A DNA stretch of 64,000 bases. Origin: Myxococcales bacterium. GTDB lineage: Bacteria > Myxococcota_A > Polyangia > Polyangiales > Polyangiaceae. The translations under genes and the position numbers were made by a program. Positions 1 through 9,078 of the stretch are shown here, one piece after another. Numbering within the stretch: the stretch's first letter is position 1; each line of letters opens with the position of its first letter. The notes beneath the pieces were generated by a model. That model worked only from the letters and a program-made list of their open reading frames with translations. It was not told where the DNA came from and searched no databases. Where the stretch lies: the NCBI GenBank assembly GCA_016703425.1, contig JADJCA010000029.1:372001-436000 (forward strand), in the 5' to 3' direction.

Positions 1-2
1 TT

Positions 3-620
3 CTTCGCACCGTCGAGCCGCTCACCACGAAGCTTCGCGTCAACGTCAACGTGCCCGGGGCCGAGGTGGCCATTGACGACGTCGTGGTCGGCACGTCGCC
101 CATGACGGAGCCCGTGATCGTCGACATCGGGATGCGTCGCGTGCGCGTTCGCAAAGACGACCACAAGGAGTTCACGACGCAGATGCCTGTGGGCGGGAGC
201 GCGGAGGTCGCCCTCGTCGCCTCGCTCGTGCCGATCGTGCACGAAGGGAAGTTGTCGGTCACGGCCAAGGACGGGCAATCGATCTACGTCGACGGAAAAC
301 TCGTGGGCACGGGCCGCTGGGACGGCGTCGTCAAGAGCGGCGGCCACCAGATTCGCGTCATCGCTCCGGGCATGAGGCCGTTTCAGTCAGAAATCGTGGT
401 GCAAGACGAGCAGGCCCGGACCGTTCCGGTGACCCTCGAGAAGGAGCCGGAAGCGCCCTCGAAGGTTCCCGCCTGGGTTTGGATCGGCGGCGGCGTGCTC
501 CTCGCGGCCGGTGCCACCGTGGGCGCCGTCGTCATCTTTCGCCCCGAGGATCGCACCGAACCGGCTCCCATCGGAAACCTGGCGCCGGGCAACGTGCAGG
601 CGTCGGTCCGCTTCCGATAA
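3..620 (+). CDS. PEGA-domain membrane protein, 5' truncated
   Basis: The reading frame is already open at base 3, so the start lies upstream of the window and the GTG at 51 is only internal. Two PEGA-like segments are visible: one with the sequence GAEVAIDDVVVGTSP near the window edge and a second with IYVDGKLVGTGRW. PEGA domains are small surface beta-sandwiches common in myxobacterial envelope proteins. A single hydrophobic segment (VPAWVWIGGGVLLAAGATVG) follows, then a short polar tail of about 35 residues. The usual arrangement in this phylum is a kinase or TPR protein with C-terminal PEGA repeats, but the N-terminal part is not in view. Function unknown. Confidence 0.8.
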   Translation, partial: LRTVEPLTTKLRVNVNVPGAEVAIDDVVVGTSPMTEPVIVDIGMRRVRVRKDDHKEFTTQMPVGGSAEVALVASLVPIVHEGKLSVTAKDGQSIYVDGKLVGTGRWDGVVKSGGHQIRVIAPGMRPFQSEIVVQDEQARTVPVTLEKEPEAPSKVPAWVWIGGGVLLAAGATVGAVVIFRPEDRTEPAPIGNLAPGNVQASVRFR

Positions 621-648
621 GCCGGCGTCAGGCCCACCGACGCGCCCG

Positions 649-1323
649 TCAGCTCGAGCTCGCGAGCCGCGGTCGAATCTCGCGGAGGTAGCTCGCCGAC
701 GACGGCGCGTGGCACGACGCGCATGCGCCGTCGAAGCCGACGTCGTCGCAGCTCCGGCAGACCGTGAGCGCCTCGTAGGGCGTGGCGTCGACGAGGTAGT
801 CGACGAGGAAGAGCGAAAGGACGCGCGCGGCGAGGCGCATCTTGGGCTGATCGACGGGCAGCCACACGAGCTCTCCGGCATGACGCGCTGGCTCGAGATG
901 ACCGTCGCGCATGGCGAGCGTCACTGCGTTCCATTCGCCCTCCGAGAGCTCAACCAACGCGTCGACGACGACGCGACGGGTCGCCGCGAGGAGCTCGGCG
1001 ATGGAGCGCTCGCTGATGGGCGCGGCCTCGTGGCGTGACTCGCTCGCGCCGTCGTCGTCCGCCCCCTCGGCTTCGGCGCTCACGTTCGCCAGGGCGCGAT
1101 ATGGACCGCATAGCCATTCCGCCAAGTCGCGTTTGTCCCAGCCGTCGCGAGCCCCGTCGAGGAACGCAAGCCCCGTCTCGCGACAGGCCTCGGCAAACGT
1201 CGAGGGGGTTTCTTCCGCGCGGTCCAACGGCTCCACCTCGATGGATTCTGCAAACTTGGTGCTCACGCCTGCGGGCGTCGTTTGGAACCGCCCGGACGCC
1301 CTCGGTGTCCCATTTCCGCTCAT
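649..1323 (-). CDS. Hypothetical protein with C-terminal zinc-ribbon-like Cys cluster
   Basis: A 224-residue protein I do not recognise. The longer frame (to 1446) begins with low-complexity Arg-rich sequence, so the internal ATG (MSGNGTPR) is preferred. The middle is acidic and helical (LAATRRVVVDALVELSEGEW), and the C-terminus has CRSCDDVGFDGACASCH, two CxxC pairs that resemble a small zinc ribbon. The pattern of a helical bundle followed by a ribbon suggests a cytoplasmic adaptor or regulatory protein, but that is inference. It is convergent with the PEGA gene, with a 28-bp gap. Confidence 0.55.
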   Translation of the reverse strand: MSGNGTPRASGRFQTTPAGVSTKFAESIEVEPLDRAEETPSTFAEACRETGLAFLDGARDGWDKRDLAEWLCGPYRALANVSAEAEGADDDGASESRHEAAPISERSIAELLAATRRVVVDALVELSEGEWNAVTLAMRDGHLEPARHAGELVWLPVDQPKMRLAARVLSLFLVDYLVDATPYEALTVCRSCDDVGFDGACASCHAPSSASYLREIRPRLASSS

Positions 1324-1492
1324 GGTGCCGCTCTCGAGGCTCTCGTCGGCGACCGATGGACCAGCGGAGATCCGCCGGGCCGTTGCGCGAAAATTACACT
1401 CGCTGGGCACCGTCGACAGGTGCCACGTCGGGATCCGTCGGGCCAACTTTCTGCAGACCCTTTGGCTGGAGCCCTCAGCGGTCAGAGGCCCT

Positions 1493-2434
1493 TCAGAAGG
1501 TTCCGACGGCGGCTGCGCCGGCGCCCATCGGAACGAACGCGATCGACGGAACGTTCGCTTGCCGAGCCGGCCTGGTCTTTGGTGTCGCGCTCGCGGGGCC
1601 GACGCTCACGGTGCGCGGCGGCAGCCAGAGGGCGACGAGCAACGCGCCGAAGGTCTGCATGGCGCCGCTCGTGATGAGCGCGGCGCGCGTGGCCGTCTCT
1701 TCGATGCACGGATCGACGGGAATCAACTCGGAGCCGGGCGGCGGGGTGCAGTTGGGGCGCTTCGCAAAGGCCATGAACGGCCCCGCGACGGGGATCAGAA
1801 GCTCGCGATCGGCGCTGCGCTTCGAGGCGGCGCCGAAATACGCCGTCGGCGCGTAGGCGAGGAGCAAGACCGTCGCGCCGCCGATGAGGAGGCCGGTGGG
1901 CCTCGACACCTCCGAAGAGGCGACCCCGTCGGCGGAAGGGCGCGTCCTTACCGGCTCGATGTCCTGCCGTGGCGCGCTCTCGACCTCGATGCGATCGTGC
2001 GACAGGAGCTCGAGGGTGGCGTCGGGCCCCGTCGTCACGCCGCGCACCGAATCGCCGGAGCGCGACATCGCCGCCGTGCCGGGTCGAAAGACCACGCGCC
2101 TGCCGTTGGTGTGCCGCACGGCGATGACTTGGCCCGCCGCGTCTTGTTCGATCACGGCGCCGAACTCGACGGGCTCGCTTGCGACGAGGGTGATCTCGCC
2201 GCGATCAACCCGCGCGCCCTCCGGCAGGGGGATTCGCTTGGTCGAGCGAATGATCGCGAGCGGCCGAAGCGCGTCGCGGCGGGCCTCGGCCGGCGACACC
2301 GTGTGCGTCGCGACCACTTGGCCGCCACAAGCGGGGAGGCCGCCCATCGTCGCCACCAAGAGCGCCCCGCCAAGAAGACGCCCGACGCCGTGCCCACGAG
2401 GAGGTGCACCACGGAACCACGGAAGGCACTCCAT
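1493..2434 (-). CDS. Hypothetical lipoprotein with C-terminal membrane segments
   Basis: A 313-residue protein with an N-terminal signal ending in LVATMGGLPACGG, a good lipobox. The next 120 residues are polar and beta-rich (GARVDRGEITLVASEPVEFG; VIAVRHTNGRRVVFRPG). Two later hydrophobic stretches (LLIGGATVLLLAYAPTAYFG; ALITSGAMQTFGALLVALWL) flank a Cys-containing loop, a layout often seen in myxobacterial proteins of the 'hypothetical membrane protein with PVDPC loop' sort. No catalytic motif was seen. The first ATG is kept because the downstream candidate Val codons are GTC. Function unknown. Confidence 0.55.
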   Translation of the reverse strand: MECLPWFRGAPPRGHGVGRLLGGALLVATMGGLPACGGQVVATHTVSPAEARRDALRPLAIIRSTKRIPLPEGARVDRGEITLVASEPVEFGAVIEQDAAGQVIAVRHTNGRRVVFRPGTAAMSRSGDSVRGVTTGPDATLELLSHDRIEVESAPRQDIEPVRTRPSADGVASSEVSRPTGLLIGGATVLLLAYAPTAYFGAASKRSADRELLIPVAGPFMAFAKRPNCTPPPGSELIPVDPCIEETATRAALITSGAMQTFGALLVALWLPPRTVSVGPASATPKTRPARQANVPSIAFVPMGAGAAAVGTF

Positions 2435-2586
2435 ACCCTTGCGAACGGCCGCATGCGCGAGCCCTTAAGGGCTCGGCATCGCCAGCGTTGTTGTCAGCGC
2501 GGAGCTGCCCTGGGCTACGCTCGTGGCGTCCCGGTGCGCGCCGATTTCGAGAGCGCGCCGGCGCCCACAACCTGGCCAGAGGTCTC

Positions 2587-4053
2587 ATGCGTCACGTCAC
2601 GGTCTTGCTCTCGGCGGTCTTCGGCCTCGTGACCACCGTGGCAGCTTGCGGCTCCGAGTCGGCGGCGACCTTCGGCTCTGCTCGAGGCCGAATCATCGGT
2701 GGGCAGCTCGACGCGACGCACCTGGCGGTCGTCGCTGTGATGCTCGACGCTGGCGTCTGCACCGGCACCATCGTTCGCACCGACCCGGTCACCGGCGTCG
2801 GGTGGGTCCTGACGGCCGCCCACTGCGTCGACGGAAAGAAGGCCGCGTACGTGCGCATGGTGGACGACTACACCGTGGGCCAGAACGATCCCCAGCCGTA
2901 CCTGCGCGCGACGGACTTCGTCGTCTCGGAGACCGTGATGCACCCCGGTTACGTCGCCCTCACGGGCACGACGCCGCCGCAGAATGACTTCGCCGTCTTG
3001 CGCATCCTCGGCGTCGACGCCTCGACGCCGGTGATTCCGATCTTGCCCGCGAACTTGGACGATCTGGCGATCGGCAAGTCCATCGTCGAGGTTGGGTACG
3101 GCAAGATCAGCGGCGTCGTCGACGCTGGCGACAACTCCAAGCGCCGGAGCGTCACCACCACGCTCACCAAGGTGTCGGCGACGGAGCTCGAAACCAGCTA
3201 CGCCATCGGCAGCACGTGCCAGGGCGACAGCGGAGGCCCGTCGCTCTACGTCTCCGGCGGCAAGGAATACGTCGCTGGCGTCACGTCGTATTCGGACTCG
3301 GACTGCAAGGTCTACGCGGTCGCGGAGCGTGTGTCGTCGGCCCTCGCATGGATCGACGGCGAGGTGAACAAGGCGCCGGCGCTGAGCGGCTGCAATCTGT
3401 GCCGCGAGGTCTCCACGGTCGGCTCGCACGCGTGTCACGCGGCCTACGAGCGCTGCAACAGCGAAGCCGAATGCGCCGCGCTCCGCGACTGTCGAAGCAC
3501 GTGCAGTACCGCGGCCTGCTTCGCGACGTGTGAGTCCAAACACCCGCTCGCCGTGGGGCCGCTCCTCGCGTGGGCCAACTGCGCGTGCCTCGGCGAGTGC
3601 AAGAGCAAGTGCGGCAGCGTGTCGGCGTGCGGCAATGTCCCCAAGTGCAGCGTCGACGTCGGTCTCACCCCGTGCGGCAAGTGCCAAGAGGCGAGCTGCT
3701 GCAGCGAGGTGACGACGGCGGCGCACGAGCCCGTGGGCAACCGGTGCCTCGCCACCAAGGGGACGTTCGCCGGGTGCGCGTCCAACGCGGCCTACAAGGC
3801 GGTGGAGGCGTGTCGCGCCTCGAAGTGCGCCGCCGATTGTGGCCTCGCGCCGCCGTCATCGTCCGCGCCTCCGCTCGCCGAGGCGCCACCGGAAGGTGAC
3901 GCGGGTTCGGCGCCTCCCGCGCCCGCGGCGGCACCGCCTGCCGAGGACTCAGGCTGCGCGGTCGTCGGAAGGGCGTCCTCCGCCCCGACGTCGTCGGCCT
4001 CGTGGCTGGCCATGGCGCTCCTCGCGTGGGTGCGGCGCCGCCGCATACCCTGA
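2587..4053 (+). CDS. Secreted trypsin-like (S1) protease with Cys-rich region and MYXO-CTERM tail
   Basis: A 488-residue extracellular serine protease. The ATG at 2587 gives a clean signal or lipobox (TTVAACGS, Cys21). The mature chymotrypsin fold starts at IIGG (36-39). The triad is visible: His79 in LTAAHC, Asp134 in QNDFAVL, Ser215 in CQGDSGGPS. After the protease domain (to about residue 260) comes a roughly 170-residue Cys-rich region with CxxC and CxxxC spacings, then a Pro/Ala-rich linker, and a tail with DSGCAVVG, a hydrophobic helix and RRRR. That last module is the MYXO-CTERM pattern, recognised by a sorting protease and leading to surface attachment. Substrate unknown; the Cys-rich region may bind a surface ligand. 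Confidence 0.9.
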   Translation: MRHVTVLLSAVFGLVTTVAACGSESAATFGSARGRIIGGQLDATHLAVVAVMLDAGVCTGTIVRTDPVTGVGWVLTAAHCVDGKKAAYVRMVDDYTVGQNDPQPYLRATDFVVSETVMHPGYVALTGTTPPQNDFAVLRILGVDASTPVIPILPANLDDLAIGKSIVEVGYGKISGVVDAGDNSKRRSVTTTLTKVSATELETSYAIGSTCQGDSGGPSLYVSGGKEYVAGVTSYSDSDCKVYAVAERVSSALAWIDGEVNKAPALSGCNLCREVSTVGSHACHAAYERCNSEAECAALRDCRSTCSTAACFATCESKHPLAVGPLLAWANCACLGECKSKCGSVSACGNVPKCSVDVGLTPCGKCQEASCCSEVTTAAHEPVGNRCLATKGTFAGCASNAAYKAVEACRASKCAADCGLAPPSSSAPPLAEAPPEGDAGSAPPAPAAAPPAEDSGCAVVGRASSAPTSSASWLAMALLAWVRRRRIP

Positions 4054-4097
4054 GCGAAGCCGTGTGCTGACCCGCTGCGCCGCGCTATCATCCAGCG

Positions 4098-5576
4098 ATG
4101 CGCCGCACTTCCTTTCTCGGTCTAGCGTCCATGATCGTCGCCGTCGGCACTTACGCCGCGTGCGTCGACGACGATCCGTCCAACCCGGGTTTCCAATTCG
4201 ACGGCGGCGGTCTCGACGCCGCTTCGCCTGACGGCACGACGCCGGAGACCGGCGTGCCGCCCGTCGGCATCGATGCCGGTGGCGACGCCGCGCCGGCGCC
4301 CGTGACCGTGATCCTGACGCGAGCCGGTGCGCCCGCGAGCGGCGTGACGGTGGTCTTCCACGACGCGAGCGGCGCCGTGCTCGACACGCGCACCACCGAC
4401 GCCAGCGGCCAAGCCGCGATGGTCGTGCCCGCCGGCTCGCAAGTCACCGCGGTCTTCGGCACCGTCACAAATCCGGAGCTCGTCACCATCGCCGGCGTCG
4501 AACCAGGCGACGTGCTCCGCGCCGCTGAGCCGCTCGCGGCGGCCCAGCCGCCATTCCCCTCGATTGACATCGAATCGGCACCGGCGTCGCCGCCGGCGGG
4601 GACCGCCTATTACGTGGCGCGCGTGGGCTCCTGCTCGAACAGCGTCAACGTCGTCGACGGCGGGCAGACCGGCCCCATCAACGTGACCCTCGATCCTGGT
4701 TGCACGAACGGGTCCACCGTGTCGGTGGTCGTGGAGGCCAAGAGCGCCGGCTCCGCGACGCTAGGCTTCGCCTCGCTGGCGAGCGCGTCAATCGCCGACG
4801 CCGGTGTCGTGACGCCGATGCCCGTCGACGTTGGCGGCACGTGGGCCGACGCCGGAGCGCAGGCGCTGCAAGTCGTCGGCGCCGACCCAGTCGCCTCTGG
4901 CAATGCGGTCTACTCCGAGATCATGAACAGCGGAGCCATCTCTTCGTTCACGAACGTCGTCGGCAACGCAGACGGCGGGCCGCTGCAGCTCTCCTTCGAG
5001 GTGCATCCAGGCGTCGCGGCAAACGGTCAATACGAAGTTAATTATCGGGAGGACCTCTCAAGCGGTGTCGCCTTTCGCGCCATCGCTGGGCGCAGCGCCA
5101 GCGGGGGAAGTCCGAGTATCGACGTCGCGCAGATGATGCCAGCGCTAACGGCGGCGGACGTCGACGCCGGTGTCCCGGCTCGTCCCGCAGTCACTTGGGC
5201 TTCGAGCACGCCCGTCACCGCCGACGGCCTCTTCGTCCGCGTGCGCTGGTGGGAGTCGCCGACCGACGGCGGGCCGTACGTCTCGGGACACTGGACCATG
5301 GTCGTCCCCCCGCAAACTCAGGTGATCCAAGCGCCGCAATTGCCCCCCGCGCTCGCCGCCTACGCGCCGAGCGCCACGTCGTCCGTCAACCAGACGCCGA
5401 CGCTCGTGTTCGTCGACTCGAGCCTCTTGCCGGGCTACCGCGAGCTCCGGCAGGTCTCTGCCTCCGTCGGGCCGTCGCAAAACATGTACGAGGATCGACC
5501 GGGCGGTGGCCTCGTGCCGATCCTCCCGGCCGACGGCACGCTCAAGCTGACGGCTGTCACCGAACCCATCGACTGA
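4098..5576 (+). CDS. Hypothetical lipoprotein with Ig-like/carboxypeptidase-regulatory-like domain
   Basis: A 492-residue exported protein. The signal peptide ends in GTYAACVDDD, a lipobox. An Asp/Gly-rich linker (residues 25-60) leads into a beta-rich segment with VTVILTRAGAPASGVTVVFH and DASGQAAMVVPAG, which resembles a carboxypeptidase regulatory-like or Ig-like fold. The remainder is beta-rich with no catalytic motif. It abuts the next gene: its TGA at 5574-5576 is followed directly by the GTG start of the membrane protein, so the two are probably co-transcribed. Function unknown. Confidence 0.6.
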   Translation: MRRTSFLGLASMIVAVGTYAACVDDDPSNPGFQFDGGGLDAASPDGTTPETGVPPVGIDAGGDAAPAPVTVILTRAGAPASGVTVVFHDASGAVLDTRTTDASGQAAMVVPAGSQVTAVFGTVTNPELVTIAGVEPGDVLRAAEPLAAAQPPFPSIDIESAPASPPAGTAYYVARVGSCSNSVNVVDGGQTGPINVTLDPGCTNGSTVSVVVEAKSAGSATLGFASLASASIADAGVVTPMPVDVGGTWADAGAQALQVVGADPVASGNAVYSEIMNSGAISSFTNVVGNADGGPLQLSFEVHPGVAANGQYEVNYREDLSSGVAFRAIAGRSASGGSPSIDVAQMMPALTAADVDAGVPARPAVTWASSTPVTADGLFVRVRWWESPTDGGPYVSGHWTMVVPPQTQVIQAPQLPPALAAYAPSATSSVNQTPTLVFVDSSLLPGYRELRQVSASVGPSQNMYEDRPGGGLVPILPADGTLKLTAVTEPID

Positions 5577-6806
5577 GTGAACGTCGCCGGTTGGTTCGCG
5601 GCGCGGGGTGAGGCGACCTTCGGCTCGCCGGCACTGCGCGCCTTTGGTGCGGTGCTCGCTGCGCTGCATGTGCTGACGGCGCACGCGTGGTTCAGGCAAA
5701 AACACATCGTCTCGCTCGTGAGCGGCGAGGACGTCGTCTGCTGGCCGCTCTTCGCGGACTGTTGGCGGCTCAGAGCGCACCTGACACCCGGCCTCGTGCG
5801 GACCTTCGTCGGCGCGTACGTCGCGCTCGCGCTCCTCGCGCTCTGGGCCATCCTGCGTCGACGCTCGGCGCTCGCATTCGCGTCGTTCGTGGCGACCTTC
5901 GTCGTGGGCCTGGCCATCTACTCGCTCGACTACCGGCTGCGCTTCAATCAGTCGTACATGCTCTCGTGGGTCATCGTCGTCTTGCTGCTTGCGCCGCGGA
6001 AGCTGGTGGCGCTCCAGGCGCTCTTGCCGCTCTTCTACTTCTGGGCCGGCACGCTCAAGATGAACAGCGAGTGGATCAGCGGCTCCGCGCTCTACGCGAA
6101 GCCCAGCCTCGTGCCCGACGCGCTCATCCCCGCGGCCTGCGTTTATGTGCTGGTGCTCGAGCTCGCCATTGTGTGGGGCCTCTACTCGAAGCGAACGAGC
6201 GTCCGGCTCTTGGTGCTGGCGCAGTTGGCGCTCTTTCACGCCGTCTCGTTCGCCGTTGTGGGCTTCTTCTACCCGCTGCTCATGTTCGGGCTGCTCGCGC
6301 TCTTCCCCATCGTCTGGCGCTTGGCACCCGATGAGACGCTGTCCGTCTCCGCCATCTCCGCCGTCTCTCACGCGGGCGCGTGGCGCACGGCCGCGGCTGT
6401 CGCGGTCGTGTTCTCCCTCTTTCAGCTCGTGCCCTACACGTTTCCTGGCGATCCGGGGCTCACCGGCGAGGGCCGCCTCTTCGCCCTCCACATGTTCGAC
6501 GCCAAGGTCGAGTGCGAGGGCGGCGCCGTGATGACCACGAGCGCCGGCGAGCGACGCTTCGTCCCCCTCATCAACCTGAACCTCGAGTACCGCGTGCGCT
6601 GCGACCCCATCGTGATTGTCGGGACCGCCGAGCGGTTGTGCCGCCTGCTTGCGGCGCGCGGTGATGCGGCACGCGTCGACGTCTCGGTCGACGCGCGGCG
6701 GTCCAACGTCCCGCGCATGGCTCCGCTGGTGCGCAAGGAGGACTTCTGCGCGGGCCCCGTCGAATACTCGATGCTGCGCCACAATCCGTGGATCGTGACG
6801 CCCTAG
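5577..6806 (+). CDS. Polytopic membrane protein, HTTM-like
   Basis: A 409-residue integral membrane protein starting at GTG 5577, immediately after the preceding stop. At least seven hydrophobic segments are seen (LRAFGAVLAALHVLTAHAW, FVGAYVALALLALWAIL, MLSWVIVVLLLAPRKLVAL and others). The motif LFYFWAGTLKMNSEWISG resembles the core of HTTM (vitamin-K-dependent carboxylase-like) membrane domains, where a similar 'Y..AG..K...WL.G' segment occurs. The last 100 residues are soluble, with three Cys. I would call it HTTM-like only tentatively. Its coupling to the upstream lipoprotein suggests a two-gene envelope unit. Confidence 0.6.
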   Translation: MNVAGWFAARGEATFGSPALRAFGAVLAALHVLTAHAWFRQKHIVSLVSGEDVVCWPLFADCWRLRAHLTPGLVRTFVGAYVALALLALWAILRRRSALAFASFVATFVVGLAIYSLDYRLRFNQSYMLSWVIVVLLLAPRKLVALQALLPLFYFWAGTLKMNSEWISGSALYAKPSLVPDALIPAACVYVLVLELAIVWGLYSKRTSVRLLVLAQLALFHAVSFAVVGFFYPLLMFGLLALFPIVWRLAPDETLSVSAISAVSHAGAWRTAAAVAVVFSLFQLVPYTFPGDPGLTGEGRLFALHMFDAKVECEGGAVMTTSAGERRFVPLINLNLEYRVRCDPIVIVGTAERLCRLLAARGDAARVDVSVDARRSNVPRMAPLVRKEDFCAGPVEYSMLRHNPWIVTP

Positions 6807-6860
6807 CTCCTTCACCGAGTCGAGCCCTCCGAGCCGTTCGCGGCTACTCTCCCCGAGGCC

Positions 6861-9035
6861 ATGAACGACGAAGTGACTCCGCTGAAATACGGCGCGAGGC
6901 CGGAAGATCTCGAGACCCTCGGCCGCGATCCGTTGCTCGGTCGTCTGCGCGCGCAAGAGCTGGGGCAGCTCATCGACGTCCTCGATCAAGTGGCGGTCAC
7001 GCGAGACACCGAGCTCATCGCCGAGGCGACCCTTGGCGACATGATGTTCTTCATCCTCGAGGGCGAGGCTCGGGTCCGGCACAGCCAGATGGGGCCCGGC
7101 ACGCTCGGCCCCAGCGACCACTTTGGCGAGCTCGCCCTCGTCGGCGTGAAGCACACGAGCAGCGTCGAAGCGGCCACGACGATGCGCCTCGCCCGCTTGT
7201 CGCGGGCGCGGTACGTGACGCTCGCCGAGCATCACCCGTCGCTGGCGCTCCATCTGACGCAATCGCTCGTGTCGTCGCTCGCCGGCGAGCTCTCGATCTT
7301 GGTCGACCGCGTGGGCACGCTGCTCCGGACGCGCTCGCTCCCGCGGCGAGCGGAGGTGTCGCTCTTGATTCGGGGCCAGCGGGTCATCGCCGCCACGGGC
7401 ACACCGGCGCGGCGACTCCTCGCGCCCATCGAAGGTGGCCTCACCGTCGTGGCGGCGCTCCACGACCACAAGCCCATCGCGCTCGACGCGCCCATCGTCT
7501 CCGACGGTACGCTCGAGCCGCTGACGCTCGCCGACTGGGCCGGCCGCGACGTCTATCGCCGCAGCGCAGGCCTCGCGCTGCTCGAGGCGGCTGAGCGCGT
7601 CGCGCCCGAGGTGAGCGTTCGCATGGGGCCTTCGTTGAGCGCCGGCCAGCTGATGCGCGTGTCGGGGACCTTCGATCCGGCCGAGCTCGCGCGCCGCTTG
7701 CAGCGCGGCTTGCACGCGCTCATCGACGCCTGCGCGCCCTTCCGCGAGGAGCTGTGGACCGTCAGCGAGGCGCGCAGTCACTTCTCCGAGCGCGGCTGGC
7801 GCGACACGGCGAGCCTCCTTTTGGGCATTCGCGAGCCGACGGTGATGCTCGCGACTTGCGGTCGTGTCGTGGCGCTCTCGACGGGCGCTCTTTTGCCGCA
7901 CGCGGGCCTCGTCCGCCCGCTCGTCATGCGACCGCATCCCGACGGCCTCTTGGTGGACTACGGCGACGCGCTACGGCCGCACATGTCGTGGAGCGGCCGT
8001 GGCGACGAGGTCGATCCGCTCGTGGGCGAAGCCGCGCTGCCGCGCTTCGGAGGCGAAATGGCGCTCGAGCAACGGCGATGGCTCGGGTCCATGGGCGTCA
8101 CGGGCATCGGCACGTTCAACGAGTTCTGCGTCTCGGGTCGCGTGAGCGAGGTCATTCGCGTGAGCGAGGGCTTTCATGAGAAGCGCATCGCTCGCATCGC
8201 CGACATCGTCGCGGAGCGCCGGCCGACGGTGCGTGTCATCGCCATCGCGGGGCCGTCGTCGTCAGGAAAGACGACCTTCATCAAGCGGCTCACGGTGCAA
8301 CTCGAGGTGAACGGCCTCCGGCCGCTGCAGCTCTCTCTCGACGACTACTACGTCGACCGCGACAAGACGGTGCGCGACGAAAAGGGCGAATACGACTTCG
8401 AAGCCTTCGAGGCCATCGACCACGCGCTCCTGCAAGCGCACCTGCGCCGCCTCATGGCCGGCGAAGAGGTGCTCACCGCCCGCTACGATTTCATCACGGG
8501 CCGCAGCTTGCCGACCGGCGGCAAGGCGCTCGCGCTCCCGAAGGACTCCGTTCTCTTGGTCGAAGGGATCCACGGCCTCAACCCGCTGCTCTTCGGCGAC
8601 AGCGTGGCGCCGGAGGAGGCCTTTCGCGTCTTCGTGCATCCCGCCACGACGCTCCCGTTGGATCGCCTGACGGTGGTCTCGCCGCCCGACTTGAGGCTCC
8701 TTCGCCGCATCGTGCGGGACCGGCACTCGCGCGGCTACCGCGCCACCGAGAACATCGACCGGTGGGCGTCGGTCCGACGTGGCGAGCAGCTCCACATTTT
8801 TCCGTTCCTTCGCTTCGCCGACGCGGTCTTCGACTCCTCGCTCGTCTACGAGCCCAGCGTCATCAAAGTGTACGCCGAGCGCTACCTCCTCGAGGTGCCG
8901 CAAGACCACCCGGCCTTCACCACGGCGTATCGCCTCCGCCAACTGCTCGACCGCTTCGTGACCATCTACCCGGATCACGTGCCGTCGACGTCGATCTTGC
9001 GGGAGTTCATCGGCGAAAGCGGCTTCGAATACTGA
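6861..9035 (+). CDS. cNMP-binding domain / TGS-like / uridine kinase-type P-loop fusion
   Basis: A 724-residue cytoplasmic fusion. Residues about 20-140 form a cyclic-nucleotide-binding-like beta roll (DMMFFILEGEARVRH, then SDHFGELALVG). Residues about 165-240 look like a TGS fold, followed by a threonyl-tRNA-synthetase-editing-like segment. From about residue 455 there is a uridine-kinase-type P-loop domain with GPSSSGKTTF near 464 and the downstream SLDDYYVDR and LLVEGIHGLNP motifs of the phosphoribulokinase/uridine kinase family. TGS plus nucleoside kinase is a known bacterial architecture; the added N-terminal cNMP sensor is the odd part and suggests that kinase activity is gated by a cyclic nucleotide. 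It stands alone in its orientation run. Confidence 0.85.
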   Translation: MNDEVTPLKYGARPEDLETLGRDPLLGRLRAQELGQLIDVLDQVAVTRDTELIAEATLGDMMFFILEGEARVRHSQMGPGTLGPSDHFGELALVGVKHTSSVEAATTMRLARLSRARYVTLAEHHPSLALHLTQSLVSSLAGELSILVDRVGTLLRTRSLPRRAEVSLLIRGQRVIAATGTPARRLLAPIEGGLTVVAALHDHKPIALDAPIVSDGTLEPLTLADWAGRDVYRRSAGLALLEAAERVAPEVSVRMGPSLSAGQLMRVSGTFDPAELARRLQRGLHALIDACAPFREELWTVSEARSHFSERGWRDTASLLLGIREPTVMLATCGRVVALSTGALLPHAGLVRPLVMRPHPDGLLVDYGDALRPHMSWSGRGDEVDPLVGEAALPRFGGEMALEQRRWLGSMGVTGIGTFNEFCVSGRVSEVIRVSEGFHEKRIARIADIVAERRPTVRVIAIAGPSSSGKTTFIKRLTVQLEVNGLRPLQLSLDDYYVDRDKTVRDEKGEYDFEAFEAIDHALLQAHLRRLMAGEEVLTARYDFITGRSLPTGGKALALPKDSVLLVEGIHGLNPLLFGDSVAPEEAFRVFVHPATTLPLDRLTVVSPPDLRLLRRIVRDRHSRGYRATENIDRWASVRRGEQLHIFPFLRFADAVFDSSLVYEPSVIKVYAERYLLEVPQDHPAFTTAYRLRQLLDRFVTIYPDHVPSTSILREFIGESGFEY

Positions 9036-9078
9036 CGCCTTCGCGGCCGGCTTCGGTCCGGGGTACATAAGGAGACGC

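Noticed and set aside
5145..7937. 930-codon minus-strand open frame
   Set aside because: Opposite the HTTM-like and cNMP-kinase genes, which have clear features. Shadow.
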